In this document: one piece after another, positions 27,625-35,877 of the stretch | Layout of the letters: the number at the start of each line of letters is the position of its first letter | Numbering within the stretch: position 1 is the stretch's first letter | Source of the DNA: Rhodoluna sp. | Lineage (GTDB): Bacteria > Actinomycetota > Actinomycetes > Actinomycetales > Microbacteriaceae | Reading direction: 5' to 3' | DNA: 64,000 nucleotides | NCBI RefSeq assembly: GCF_024641065.1 | Contig: NZ_JAHEDV010000001.1 | Location: 1-64,000 of the forward strand | Notes under the pieces: generated by a model | What the model was told of the DNA's origin: nothing | Database searches by the model: none | Seen by the model: the letters and a program-made list of their open reading frames with translations, nothing else | Translations under genes and position numbers: made by a program

Positions 27625-28314
27625 GTGGCGTATTTCATTTTGAAGACCTTCGTGCTCGGCCCCTTGCTCAGGGTTTTGTTTCGTCCTTGGGTTCGTGGAA
27701 TGGAGAACATTCCAACTTCAGGCGCGGCTATCTTGGCCAGCAATCACCTGTCGTTTTCAGACTCTATTTTCTTGCCTCTTCAGAGCCGTCGCCCGGTAGT
27801 GTTTCTTGCCAAGAGTGAGTACTTCACTGGCAAGGGCATAAAGGGTGCCCTGGTTCGTTGGTTCTTCAAATCAACTGGCCAGCTTCCGATCGACCGTTCC
27901 GGAGGCAAGGCATCCGAGGCGTCACTGAACACCGGCCTTAAAGTTCTAAGCCAAGGGCAAGTTTTGGGTATCTATCCTGAAGGAACCAGAAGCCCGGATG
28001 GACGCCTCTACCGAGGTCGTACCGGAATCGCTCGCATGGTGCTTGAGGCAAAAGTTCCCATCATCCCAGTTGCAATGATTGACACTGAAAAGGTTCAGCC
28101 GATTGGGCAACGTTTGCCGAAGATTCGTCGCATCGGCATTGTGGTTGGCAAACCTCTTGATTTTTCACGTTTTGACGGCATGGAGGGTGACCGAATTGTG
28201 CTTCGCGCAGTCACCGACGAAATCATGTACGAGTTGCAGAAACTCAGCGGTCAAGAATATGTAGATGCTTACGCATCCTCAGTCAAAGAAAAACGAGCTC
28301 GTCTCGCTAGGTAG
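27625..28314 (+). CDS. plsC: 1-acyl-sn-glycerol-3-phosphate acyltransferase
   Basis: 229 residues, GTG start after GGGAG. The acyltransferase motif HX4D is NHLSFSD, the glycerophosphate-binding motif is YPEGTRSPDGRLYRGRTG, and VPIIPVAMI is the third block. It adds the second acyl chain to lysophosphatidic acid at the membrane. It is followed 11 bases later by the DAHP synthase gene, so both are probably co-transcribed. Confidence 0.92.
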   Translation: MAYFILKTFVLGPLLRVLFRPWVRGMENIPTSGAAILASNHLSFSDSIFLPLQSRRPVVFLAKSEYFTGKGIKGALVRWFFKSTGQLPIDRSGGKASEASLNTGLKVLSQGQVLGIYPEGTRSPDGRLYRGRTGIARMVLEAKVPIIPVAMIDTEKVQPIGQRLPKIRRIGIVVGKPLDFSRFDGMEGDRIVLRAVTDEIMYELQKLSGQEYVDAYASSVKEKRARLAR

Positions 28315-28325
28315 GAAGTAGCAAA

Positions 28326-29687
28326 ATGAACGAACCAGTAGTTGCAGCGGATCCAGCAGTTCTCGCCGGACTCGACAACTATCTAAGCCTGCCTGCAGCG
28401 CAGCAGCCTTCGTGGCCTGACGCGGCAGCAGTGGCTGAGGTGCGCGCTGAACTTGCCACCCTGCCACCATTGGTCTTCGCAGGTGAAGTAGACATCTTGC
28501 GTTCACGTCTAGCCGACGCCGCTTCTGGCAAAGCATTCTTGCTTCAGGGTGGTGACTGTGCTGAAACTTTCGTTGACGCAACGGCAGATCGAATTCGCAA
28601 CCGAGTAAAGACGCTGCTTCAAATGGCAGTGGTTTTGACCTACGGTGCATCGATGCCGGTCATCAAAATGGGTCGCATGGCTGGTCAGTTTGCTAAGCCG
28701 CGCTCGAGCGACTTTGAAACCCGTGGCGATGTAACTTTGCCAGCGTTCCGTGGCGACATCATCAACGGTTATGACTTCACCTCTGAGGCGCGCGTTCCAG
28801 ATCCAAAACGCATGGTCAAGGCTTACAACACCTCGGCATCGACTTTGAACCTTATCCGAGCCTTCACCCAGGGTGGTTTCGCAGACCTTCGCTCAGTGCA
28901 CGAGTGGAACCGTGGTTTTGCCAACAACCCTGCGAATGAGCGTTACCTTTCGCTGGCCCAAGAAATTGACCGTGCGATCAAGTTCATGGCCGCCTGTGGT
29001 GCAGATTTCAACGAGCTTAGAACCACTGAGTTCTACGTGAGTCACGAGGGTCTGCTGATGGATTACGAGCGCCCGTTGACTCGAATTGATTCACGCACTG
29101 GTAACCCATACATGACCTCTGGTCACTTTATTTGGATTGGTGAGCGCACTCGCCAGATGGATCACGCTCACGTTGATTACCTTTCACGTGTTCGCAACCC
29201 GATTGGTGTGAAGCTGGGCCCAACTACTCAGGTTGAAGATGTAATCGAGCTAATCGAACGCCTTGACCCAAACCGTGAGCCTGGTCGTTTGACCTTCATT
29301 ACCCGCATGGGCGCTGGCAAGATTCGCGATGAACTTCCTAAGCTGGTTGAAGCTGTTCGTGACTCTGAAGCCAACCCGCTTTGGATCACAGACCCAATGC
29401 ACGGTAACGGAATCACCACTAAGAACGGCTACAAGTCACGTCGTTTTGACGATGTCATGGATGAAGTCAGTGGCTTCTTCGAGGTGCACAAGGCAGCCGG
29501 AACCTATCCTGGTGGTGTTCACGTTGAACTAACCGGTGATGACGTCGCCGAGTGTCTCGGTGGTTCTGAAATGATCGATGAGGCGAGCCTCGAGGAGCGC
29601 TACGAATCAGTTTGCGACCCGCGCCTGAACCACATGCAATCACTTGAATTAGCGTTCCTAGTGGCCGAGCAATTGGCTAAACGCTAA
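28326..29687 (+). CDS. aroG: class II 3-deoxy-7-phosphoheptulonate synthase
   Basis: 453 residues. First step of the shikimate pathway, condensing phosphoenolpyruvate and erythrose 4-phosphate. It is the plant/actinobacterial class II type: LLQGGDCAETFVD with the metal-ligand Cys, VIKMGRMAGQFAKPRS, and WITDPMHGNGITT near the C-terminus. Synteny with M. tuberculosis (aroG-pknL-Rv2175c) is kept. A very strong hairpin follows. Confidence 0.95.
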   Translation: MNEPVVAADPAVLAGLDNYLSLPAAQQPSWPDAAAVAEVRAELATLPPLVFAGEVDILRSRLADAASGKAFLLQGGDCAETFVDATADRIRNRVKTLLQMAVVLTYGASMPVIKMGRMAGQFAKPRSSDFETRGDVTLPAFRGDIINGYDFTSEARVPDPKRMVKAYNTSASTLNLIRAFTQGGFADLRSVHEWNRGFANNPANERYLSLAQEIDRAIKFMAACGADFNELRTTEFYVSHEGLLMDYERPLTRIDSRTGNPYMTSGHFIWIGERTRQMDHAHVDYLSRVRNPIGVKLGPTTQVEDVIELIERLDPNREPGRLTFITRMGAGKIRDELPKLVEAVRDSEANPLWITDPMHGNGITTKNGYKSRRFDDVMDEVSGFFEVHKAAGTYPGGVHVELTGDDVAECLGGSEMIDEASLEERYESVCDPRLNHMQSLELAFLVAEQLAKR

Positions 29688-29697
29688 ATCTGAACCT

Positions 29698-29741
29698 AAT
29701 GGTTATCCCCGCCGATAGTCGGCGGGGATAACCATTTAAGT
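29698..29741. terminator. bidirectional terminator between aroG and the PASTA kinase
   Basis: A perfect 18-base-pair stem (29698-29715 with 29719-29736) and a 3-base TAG loop. AT flanks on both sides (AAT entering, ATTTAA leaving) let it serve both convergent genes, although the T tract is short. Confidence 0.9.
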
Positions 29742-29758
29742 GCGAGCGTGCTTTAGCG

Positions 29759-31681
29759 CTAGCGGCTGTAAATGGTAATAGTCGAACCTGATTTGACCAG
29801 TGTTCCAGCTGGTTGGCTAACTCTTTTGACCTTCACGATTCCCCAGCGGCTGCTCAACTGATCGGTGTCGACTACCACGTTGAATCCTGCTGCTTTGAGA
29901 GCTCCTTCGGCTGCAAGTATGGTTTCGCCGACCACTGCTGGAACAGCGACTAGATCGGGGCCTTTGGAGATTGTCAGAGTGACTTCTGAGCCTTCACCAA
30001 GAGGCTGGGAGCTTGGAACGAGACTGATAACTTGGCCTTTGGTCACAGTGTCTGAAAATTCTTCAGAGACGCCTGCGACTTTTAGCCCAGCAGCGGCCAG
30101 GGCCGCCGTTGCAACTTCTTGACTCAACCCCGCGACAACGGGAATAGCACCCAATGAAACTTTGAGGTCGACGGCAGTGCCACCGGGTAATTCAGCTGTT
30201 GTGTCAGCAGAAGTTTCGTAGACCGTTCCTAGCGGTGAATCAACAAACCATGAAGAGACTTTGCCCAGTTTTAGGCCAGCCCCAACCAGCGCGGTGGTCG
30301 CCTCGGCTAGGTTTTTACCGAGCAGTTTAGGCACTGTTACGACGGCCGGACCAGCCGAGGTGACAATCTTGATGTCGCCACCAAAATACAACGAGCCTGC
30401 GCCCGGCTCTGTGCGAATTACTAATCCGACCGGAACTGACTCATTGCTCTCAGTGATGATTTGAATCTTTGCATTTAGTGATTCGAGGGCAGCAGATGCT
30501 TGCTCGCTGGTTCGGTTAGAAACATCAGGAATGGCTTTGAAGCCGCCTGGTCCAGCGCCAAACCACCAGCCCGCTCCCGCTGCGAGTAATACTGTCAATA
30601 GAGTTGCGATTGCGATTCGCAGGAGGCGCCGTGAGCGACCCAACTTGGCCAGCTCGCTTTCCTCTTCGGTCGCGACCTCAAAGTCATCTAGAACCGTTGT
30701 TGCGTTTAGGTCATCAAGTTTTTCGGTTGAATTGAAATCTGGGATGACCTCCGTCGCATTTGCCTGCAAAGCGCCAGATCCGGTTGCCAACGGAGAAATT
30801 ACCTCGGTGGTGTCAAGCTTTTGAGTGGTATTGAGTCGTCGACCAGTTCGCCCGTTGTCAAGGTCGCGGCGCGCACGTTGAACTGCAGCAAGGAGTTCGC
30901 CTGCATCTGCTGGTCGGTGGCTGGCGTCTTTGGCACATGCCCAGAGCACGAGCTCGTCAACGATCGGTGCAATCTCTGAATTAAGGCTTGAAGGAGCCGG
31001 TACCTGGCTATTGGCGTGTTGGTAGGCAATCTGAACTGCCTGCTCGCCTTCGAAGGGCTGGCGACCAGTGAGCATTTCGAAAAGGATGATGCCTGCCGCA
31101 TACACGTCACTTCTGGCATCGGCAATACCGCGCAGAACTAGCTCGGGTGAGAGGTACGCCACTGTGCCAACCAGAGAGCCGGTGGATGTGTGGTTATCAA
31201 TGTCTCTGGCCAAGCCGAAGTCGCCGAGCTTGATTCTGCCGTCATCTGCAAGAAATATATTTTCAGGTTTGAGGTCACGGTGAAGAATTCCGGCGCGATG
31301 AGCTGCAGCTAATCCGGTGAGAAGTTTTTCAAAAAGCGCTAGCCCGCGCTTTGAGTCGATTGATCCATGCTCTCTTAGCGCGTCACGAAGGGTAATTCCA
31401 GGAACATATTCCATCGCGATGTAGGCGAGATGTCCATCCTGGCCTTGGTCAAAAATGTTGACCAAATTTGGGTGTGAGATACGCGCGGCAATTAGTGCCT
31501 CTCGCATGAACTTTTCTCTAAAGTCTTGGTCGTTCGACAAGTGTGGGTGGATTATCTTGAGCGCCACCTCGCGTTGCAGGCGAGTATCAATAGCCAAATA
31601 GACAGTTGCCATACCGCCGCTAGCAACGAGATTCTTAATCAAATAGCGGCCGCCGATGAGTCGGCCAGAAAGATCCGCCAT
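29759..31681 (-). CDS. Ser/Thr protein kinase with four PASTA domains (PknL locus)
   Basis: 640 residues. The cytoplasmic kinase domain (about 10-275) has the glycine-rich ASGGMATVY loop, the VALKIIHP Lys, HRDLKPEN and GDFGLA. A Thr-rich linker holds likely autophosphorylation sites. One membrane helix (about 354-374, LLRIAIATLLTVLLAAGAGW) precedes four extracellular PASTA repeats (about 382-640) that in family members bind peptidoglycan fragments. Position next to an Rv2175c-like gene and aroG matches PknL of M. tuberculosis, which lacks PASTA domains; the architecture here is like PknB. AGGAG precedes the ATG on the minus strand. Plausible substrates in this window are GarA and the adjacent DNA-binding protein. 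Confidence 0.93.
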   Translation of the reverse strand: MADLSGRLIGGRYLIKNLVASGGMATVYLAIDTRLQREVALKIIHPHLSNDQDFREKFMREALIAARISHPNLVNIFDQGQDGHLAYIAMEYVPGITLRDALREHGSIDSKRGLALFEKLLTGLAAAHRAGILHRDLKPENIFLADDGRIKLGDFGLARDIDNHTSTGSLVGTVAYLSPELVLRGIADARSDVYAAGIILFEMLTGRQPFEGEQAVQIAYQHANSQVPAPSSLNSEIAPIVDELVLWACAKDASHRPADAGELLAAVQRARRDLDNGRTGRRLNTTQKLDTTEVISPLATGSGALQANATEVIPDFNSTEKLDDLNATTVLDDFEVATEEESELAKLGRSRRLLRIAIATLLTVLLAAGAGWWFGAGPGGFKAIPDVSNRTSEQASAALESLNAKIQIITESNESVPVGLVIRTEPGAGSLYFGGDIKIVTSAGPAVVTVPKLLGKNLAEATTALVGAGLKLGKVSSWFVDSPLGTVYETSADTTAELPGGTAVDLKVSLGAIPVVAGLSQEVATAALAAAGLKVAGVSEEFSDTVTKGQVISLVPSSQPLGEGSEVTLTISKGPDLVAVPAVVGETILAAEGALKAAGFNVVVDTDQLSSRWGIVKVKRVSQPAGTLVKSGSTITIYSR

Positions 31682-31787
31682 CGTTTACTCCTAAAAAAGT
31701 GGTGCCGGTCGCAATATTGCTGCCCCAATATCATCCCACGAGGCTAGGGGATACCACAGAGGCGCTCAGGTGTGGCAATCTTGTCTT

Positions 31788-32135
31788 GTGAATGATGTTC
31801 TTGATGCAGTGCCTGCTTGGCTAACCGTCCCCGAAGTTGCCGACCAACTCGATATTCCTCTTGGTCGCGTTCGTCGACTAATCGAGGAGCACCACCTGGT
31901 TGCGGCGCGACGAGACGGAGTGCTGAAGGTTCCTGCCGAATTGATCGTAGATGGTGAGCCACTAGCAAGTCTTCACGGCACAATAATCGTTTTGCTTGAT
32001 TCGGGTCTTGACATTGATGAAGCTGTGAAGTGGCTTTACACCTTCGACGACACCCTGCCTGGAACCCCAATGGAGTTTTTGCTCAAGGGTCACAAGTCAG
32101 CGGTGCGCCGTTCAGCGATGATGCTTGCGCTCTAA
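31788..32135 (+). CDS. Rv2175c-like DNA-binding protein
   Basis: About 115 residues from GTG 31788. An N-terminal excisionase-type winged helix (LTVPEVADQLDIPLGRVRRL) and a C-terminal small domain (PGTPMEFLLKGHKSAVRRSA) match Rv2175c, a DNA-binding protein phosphorylated by PknL. It is divergent from the kinase gene, as in M. tuberculosis. Start choice is open: GTG 31770 would add 6 residues; no Shine-Dalgarno is visible at either, and CAATCT ending 6 bases before 31788 could be a weak -10 box for a leaderless transcript. Confidence 0.82.
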   Translation: MNDVLDAVPAWLTVPEVADQLDIPLGRVRRLIEEHHLVAARRDGVLKVPAELIVDGEPLASLHGTIIVLLDSGLDIDEAVKWLYTFDDTLPGTPMEFLLKGHKSAVRRSAMMLAL

Positions 32136-32163
32136 TAGAGAAGCGCGATCTAACTAGAACTAA

Positions 32164-33279
32164 TTAAGCGTCACGATTAATAACTAGAAGAGCTAGTTTT
32201 TTCAGCTGTTCTTTAGCTCTTGGGTCGAGCTCCAGGCTCTCTAATGCGTTCAAGCTTTCGTCAGCAAGTTCTTGCATCATTCGTTCAGTTTTGGCCAGTG
32301 CACCACTGTCGATAATGGTTTGTTGCAAGAACGCAATCTGTTCACCGTCAAGAACTCGACTGGTCAAAAGTTCGTCAAATATCGTGGCAATTGACTTCGG
32401 CAAGGTCTCGCGGGTTAGCCCAACCAAAACAGTACGCTTGCCTTCGCGAAGATCATCTCCCGCGGGTTTTCCGGTTACCTCAGGGTCGCCAAAAACACCA
32501 AGGATGTCATCTTTGAGCTGAAAGGCCATGCCCAAGGGGATTCCAAAGGCTGATAGCCCGCGAAGCATCGCCGGGGTTGCTCCGGCAAAAGCCGCGCCAA
32601 TCAACATCGGCGCCTCAATGCTGTACTTGGCTGTCTTATACAAGATCACGCGGGTTGCTCGACCAACCGATTCGCTGGCCGGGCGAGTAAGTGCCGCATT
32701 CTCTTCTAGAACGTCTAGGTATTGACCGGCCATTACCTCAACACGCATCTTGCTGAATTCGTTTCGGCAGGCGGTTTCAATCTCTGGAGTTGGTGCGTTC
32801 AGTAGGGCATTGCCGAATAGCTCGCTGCTCCAACCCAACATGAGGTCGCCAACAAGCACTGAGCCGGCTGTTCCGAATCGCTCTGGGCTTCCCGCCCAAC
32901 CAGATTCTTGGTGCAGGGCTTCAAACCTTTTGTGCACGGATGGAGCTCCGCGTCGGGTGTCCGACTGGTCGAGAAGATCGTCGTGAACCAGGGCTGCAGC
33001 GTGGAACATTTCAAGGGCGGCGGTGATGCTCACCATTGCTTCAGCCGATGCGGCGCGTTGCTGCTCTGATTGCTGAAGGTCGGCCGATTCGAGTGCGCCC
33101 ACCCAAGACCAGTAGGTGAAAAGTGCACGGAATCTTTTGCCGCCGCGAAGAAGGTCTTGGGTGTAGTCAACAACGGGAACAAGATCTGGAGAAATCATTT
33201 CGAATTCAACTCGTCTGGCGTTGCAAAATTCATCCAAGTTTTCTTGAATTAGCCCAAGTAGCGCTTTAGATTCAGTCAC
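32164..33279 (-). CDS. polyprenyl (geranylgeranyl-type) diphosphate synthase
   Basis: 371 residues, GTG start. The first Asp-rich motif is VHDDLLDQSDTRRG and the second is QLKDDILGVFGDPE; KTAKYSIEAPMLIG is the conserved Lys-containing block. It elongates isoprenyl diphosphates; chain length cannot be read reliably, but position and class match IdsA-type geranylgeranyl diphosphate synthases, which supply carotenoid and quinone pathways. It converges on the Rv2175c-like gene with 28 bases between. Confidence 0.9.
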   Translation of the reverse strand: MTESKALLGLIQENLDEFCNARRVEFEMISPDLVPVVDYTQDLLRGGKRFRALFTYWSWVGALESADLQQSEQQRAASAEAMVSITAALEMFHAAALVHDDLLDQSDTRRGAPSVHKRFEALHQESGWAGSPERFGTAGSVLVGDLMLGWSSELFGNALLNAPTPEIETACRNEFSKMRVEVMAGQYLDVLEENAALTRPASESVGRATRVILYKTAKYSIEAPMLIGAAFAGATPAMLRGLSAFGIPLGMAFQLKDDILGVFGDPEVTGKPAGDDLREGKRTVLVGLTRETLPKSIATIFDELLTSRVLDGEQIAFLQQTIIDSGALAKTERMMQELADESLNALESLELDPRAKEQLKKLALLVINRDA

Positions 33280-33291
33280 GGCACTAGCCTA
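33280..33291 (-). promoter_or_regulatory. polyprenyl synthase -10 box, probable leaderless start
   Basis: On the minus strand TAGGCT (complement of 33286-33291) is followed by 6 bases and then the GTG start at 33279. No Shine-Dalgarno sequence is present. This spacing is that of leaderless actinobacterial genes. Confidence 0.6.
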
Positions 33292-33351
33292 ACGCCGAAC
33301 TGGAGCCTACAATTTGAACTAGTGGCGCGATGCGCAGTTTTAGGAGTTTCG

Positions 33352-33714
33352 ATGGGTCTGTCTGAGCAAGAGCAAAAGCTTCTTGATGAGCTAGAACGCG
33401 GTTTCTATGCAACCGACGCGAACCTCGCTTCAAAGCTCGGCGAAGGTCGTGTTATTTCACCGCGAAGAATTATCGCCGGGGCAGCAGTTGCCATTATCGG
33501 ATTGTCACTTTTGATTGTGGCAGTGATGTTGCAGGTGGCCGCATTCGGTGTGGTCGGTTTCTTGGTGATGCTTGCGGGTCTTATTTTGGCCAGCTCAAAT
33601 GTCAACCGCACCATCACCAGCTCAAAAAAACCGGTTGCAGGCAAGGCTGCCAAGCAGGCTGGTCAGGCAAAAAACTTCTTCGAAGACCGCTGGGATCGCC
33701 GCCAGGGGCAATAA
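33352..33714 (+). CDS. DUF3040 membrane protein
   Basis: 120 residues from ATG 33352, set by TAGGAG at 33341-33346. The N-terminus MGLSEQEQKLLDELERGFYA is the DUF3040 signature, followed by two membrane helices (about 45-62, IIAGAAVAIIGLSLLIVAV, and 65-85) and a basic cytoplasmic tail. Function unknown; the family lies beside mraZ in many Actinobacteria (Rv2169c). TACAAT at 33308-33313 is a good -10 box. Confidence 0.88.
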   Translation: MGLSEQEQKLLDELERGFYATDANLASKLGEGRVISPRRIIAGAAVAIIGLSLLIVAVMLQVAAFGVVGFLVMLAGLILASSNVNRTITSSKKPVAGKAAKQAGQAKNFFEDRWDRRQGQ

Positions 33715-33730
33715 ACCGAAAAACACTCCA

Positions 33731-33757
33731 AACCCACCCAAATCGGGTGGGTTTTTT
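33731..33757 (+). terminator. intrinsic terminator after the DUF3040 gene
   Basis: Stem AACCCACCC (33731-33739) with GGGTGGGTT (33745-33753), loop of 5, running into six T (33752-33757). A textbook Rho-independent terminator that isolates the mraZ operon from upstream transcription. Confidence 0.93.
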
Positions 33758-33795
33758 GCTTTAACAAGGATTTTTCCTCCACAGCCAAAAACCGC

Positions 33796-33824
33796 TTGAA
33801 TTCGCGACACGCTGGCGATAAGCT
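33796..33824 (+). promoter_or_regulatory. mraZ operon promoter with GACACGC in the spacer
   Basis: TTGAAT (33796-33801) and TAAGCT (33819-33824) are separated by exactly 17 bases, a good housekeeping sigma promoter. The spacer contains GCGACACGC (33804-33812), a word also found before nrdR, the second MerR gene and (as GACACGC) ftsZ. Confidence 0.6.
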
Positions 33825-33840
33825 CATAAAATTCCGCTAA

Positions 33841-33878
33841 ATATCCACAATTGTGGAGCGAAGTGGAGTAAAGTGGAG
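33841..33878 (+). promoter_or_regulatory. MraZ-box repeats and DnaA-like palindrome upstream of mraZ
   Basis: GTGGAG occurs three times, starting at 33853, 33863 and 33873, exactly one helical turn apart. This fits the direct-repeat operators of MraZ (TGGGN repeats at 10-base spacing in E. coli). Overlapping the first copy is a perfect 14-base palindrome TCCACAATTGTGGA (33844-33857); the bases 33841-33849 match the DnaA box consensus TTATCCACA at 8 of 9 positions. The repeats lie downstream of the predicted promoter, so binding would block elongation or a second start. Confidence 0.7.
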
Positions 33879-33913
33879 TTAGTTGTAAATGTCGATCGAG
33901 AAAGGGGGCGAAG

Positions 33914-34345
33914 ATGCTACTCGGTACGCACACGCCCAAGCTCGATGACAAAGGCCGTGTAATCCTTCCGGCCAAGTTCAGAGACGAACTTCAAAGCGGT
34001 TTGGTTATCACCCGTGGTCAAGAGAACTGTCTGTATGTTTTTAGTGCTGCCGAGTTTGCAGCCGTGCACGACAAGATTCGTCAAGCGCCGGTTACCAATG
34101 TCGACGCCCGCAACTACCTTCGTGTTTTTCTTTCTGGCGCCTCAGACGAGCAACCAGACAAGCAGGGTCGGGTAACTATCCCAGCGGCCTTGCGTCAATA
34201 CGCCGGCTTAGACAAAGACCTAGTCGTCATCGGTGTTGGTTCAAGAGCTGAAATCTGGAATGCATCAGCCTGGAACGAATACCTGAAGCGTCAAGAGTCG
34301 CAGTTTGCCGAAGTTGCGCAGGAGGTGATTCCTGGACTTTTCTAG
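33914..34345 (+). CDS. mraZ: transcriptional regulator MraZ
   Basis: 143 residues. Two SpoVT/AbrB-like DNA-binding repeats: [20 protein letters not shown] at the start and [19 protein letters not shown] in the second half. MraZ forms a ring that binds direct repeats in its own promoter and represses the division and cell-wall operon. GAAAGGGGG just before the ATG is the binding site. The candidate operator is at 33853-33878. rsmH follows after 13 bases. Confidence 0.95.
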   Translation: MLLGTHTPKLDDKGRVILPAKFRDELQSGLVITRGQENCLYVFSAAEFAAVHDKIRQAPVTNVDARNYLRVFLSGASDEQPDKQGRVTIPAALRQYAGLDKDLVVIGVGSRAEIWNASAWNEYLKRQESQFAEVAQEVIPGLF

Positions 34346-34358
34346 TCCCGGATAACCA

Positions 34359-35321
34359 ATGGCTAAGCTCATCTCTGAACTGCACGACCCAGTACTTCTA
34401 GAACGCGCAATCGAACTTCTTGGCCCATCATTGACCACCGATGGTGCCGTGCTCGTAGACGGAACCTTGGGCTTGGGTGGCCACAGCGAGGCTTTTCTCG
34501 AGCGCTTTCCTAACATCACCTTGGTTGGCATTGACCGCGATCCTTCAGCGCTTGCTCTCGCGGGTGAGCGCCTGCAGCGTTTCGCCAATCGAATTCACCT
34601 GGTGCACGCGGTTTATGAAGAGATCTTGGATGTTCTCGACGAACTAGAGATTTCTGCAGCTAATGGCATTTTGCTCGACCTTGGTGTTTCATCCATGCAA
34701 TTAGACGAACGCGACCGCGGATTTGCATACTCTTACGAGGCACCGCTAGACATGCGCATGGATTCAACCGTAGGAAAAACCGCGGCTGACATCGTCAATA
34801 ACTACACCGAGGCTGAACTTGCCAGAATCTTCAAGGAATTCGGTGAAGAGCGCTACGCAAAAGCTGTTGCCCGTGAAATCGTTTCAGCACGCAAGATCAA
34901 GCCTTTTGAAACCAGCACCGAGCTGGCCACACTAATCGCCAAGGTGATTCCTTTTATCCCAGGTAAATCAACCGGTCACCCAGCAAAACGAGTTTTTCAG
35001 GCGCTGCGCATCGAAGTGAATGGAGAGCTCGAAGTACTTGAGCGCACCATGCCGGCAGCGCTCGATGCACTGGCAGTCGGCGGACGCATCGTGGTCATGA
35101 GTTACCACTCACTCGAAGACAGAATCACCAAGCAGGCCTTTTCGGCCGCAGCAAACTCTTCAGCGCCGATTGAACTTCCGATTGAACTTCCTGAGCACGC
35201 ACCAACAATTCGACTGATTGTAAAAGGTGCCGAGCCAGCATCAGCCGAAGAAATTGCCCGAAACCCAAGAGCAGCGTCGGTTCGCCTTCGCGCAGCAGAA
35301 AAAATCCGGAGTAAAGCATGA
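34359..35321 (+). CDS. rsmH: 16S rRNA (cytosine-N4) methyltransferase RsmH
   Basis: 320 residues; N4-methylates C1402 of 16S rRNA. Starts with the family [13 protein letters not shown] block, then [19 protein letters not shown] (SAM loop), [20 protein letters not shown], and the C-terminal [15 protein letters not shown] and [12 protein letters not shown] segments. The standard second gene of the cluster. It overlaps the next gene by 4 bases. Confidence 0.96.
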   Translation: MAKLISELHDPVLLERAIELLGPSLTTDGAVLVDGTLGLGGHSEAFLERFPNITLVGIDRDPSALALAGERLQRFANRIHLVHAVYEEILDVLDELEISAANGILLDLGVSSMQLDERDRGFAYSYEAPLDMRMDSTVGKTAADIVNNYTEAELARIFKEFGEERYAKAVAREIVSARKIKPFETSTELATLIAKVIPFIPGKSTGHPAKRVFQALRIEVNGELEVLERTMPAALDALAVGGRIVVMSYHSLEDRITKQAFSAAANSSAPIELPIELPEHAPTIRLIVKGAEPASAEEIARNPRAASVRLRAAEKIRSKA

Positions 35322-35866
35322 GCACAGCACGTCTAAGCCAGCGTTCAGTCCAGCCGCAGCAGCGAGTAAACCTTCGCGCCTTGCCTGCGATGGGTGCTGC
35401 GCGTGCCAACCGTTCAGCGATGGTGTTTCTAGCAATTTGCGTTGCAGCGATTGCCGTACTGAACCTGTGTATTCACATCATGACTTCAAACGCTGTTTAC
35501 GAGTTGGCTGACTTGCAGGCCCAGAAGCGCGAGCTAACCACCAACGCTCAGATCTTGAGTGAGCAGGTAGATTCGCTGTCTTCACAGCAGAACCTTGCTG
35601 ATTCTGCCCAGAAGCTTGGAATGATTGCCAACGCAAACCCAGTTTTCTTGCGTATTTCAGATCAGACCGTTCTTGGTCAGCCAAAGGCTGCGCTAGACAC
35701 CAGCGGTCGTGTTGCTTCTAACTTGATTCCTAATGCCGCGCTAACCGAGCGCACCGGTGATATTTCATCGATGGTTGCGAGTTCAGGCGCTTCAGCAACC
35801 GCCGCCGTGGTTGCTGAGACTGTGGTCAGCTACGGTGGCCAAATTGCCGCTTCACCAACCAGATAA
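35318..35866 (+). CDS. FtsL-like bitopic division protein
   Basis: 182 residues. A basic cytoplasmic N-terminus of about 45 residues, one membrane helix (about 27-50, [20 protein letters not shown]), and an extracellular coiled coil ([20 protein letters not shown]). The last 80 residues are Ala/Ser-rich and probably disordered. Sequence similarity to FtsL is always weak; topology, the coiled coil and the place between rsmH and ftsI support the call. It would bridge FtsQ and FtsW/FtsI at the septum. Confidence 0.8.
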   Translation: MSTARLSQRSVQPQQRVNLRALPAMGAARANRSAMVFLAICVAAIAVLNLCIHIMTSNAVYELADLQAQKRELTTNAQILSEQVDSLSSQQNLADSAQKLGMIANANPVFLRISDQTVLGQPKAALDTSGRVASNLIPNAALTERTGDISSMVASSGASATAAVVAETVVSYGGQIAASPTR

Positions 35867-35877
35867 TTTGGTGAACC

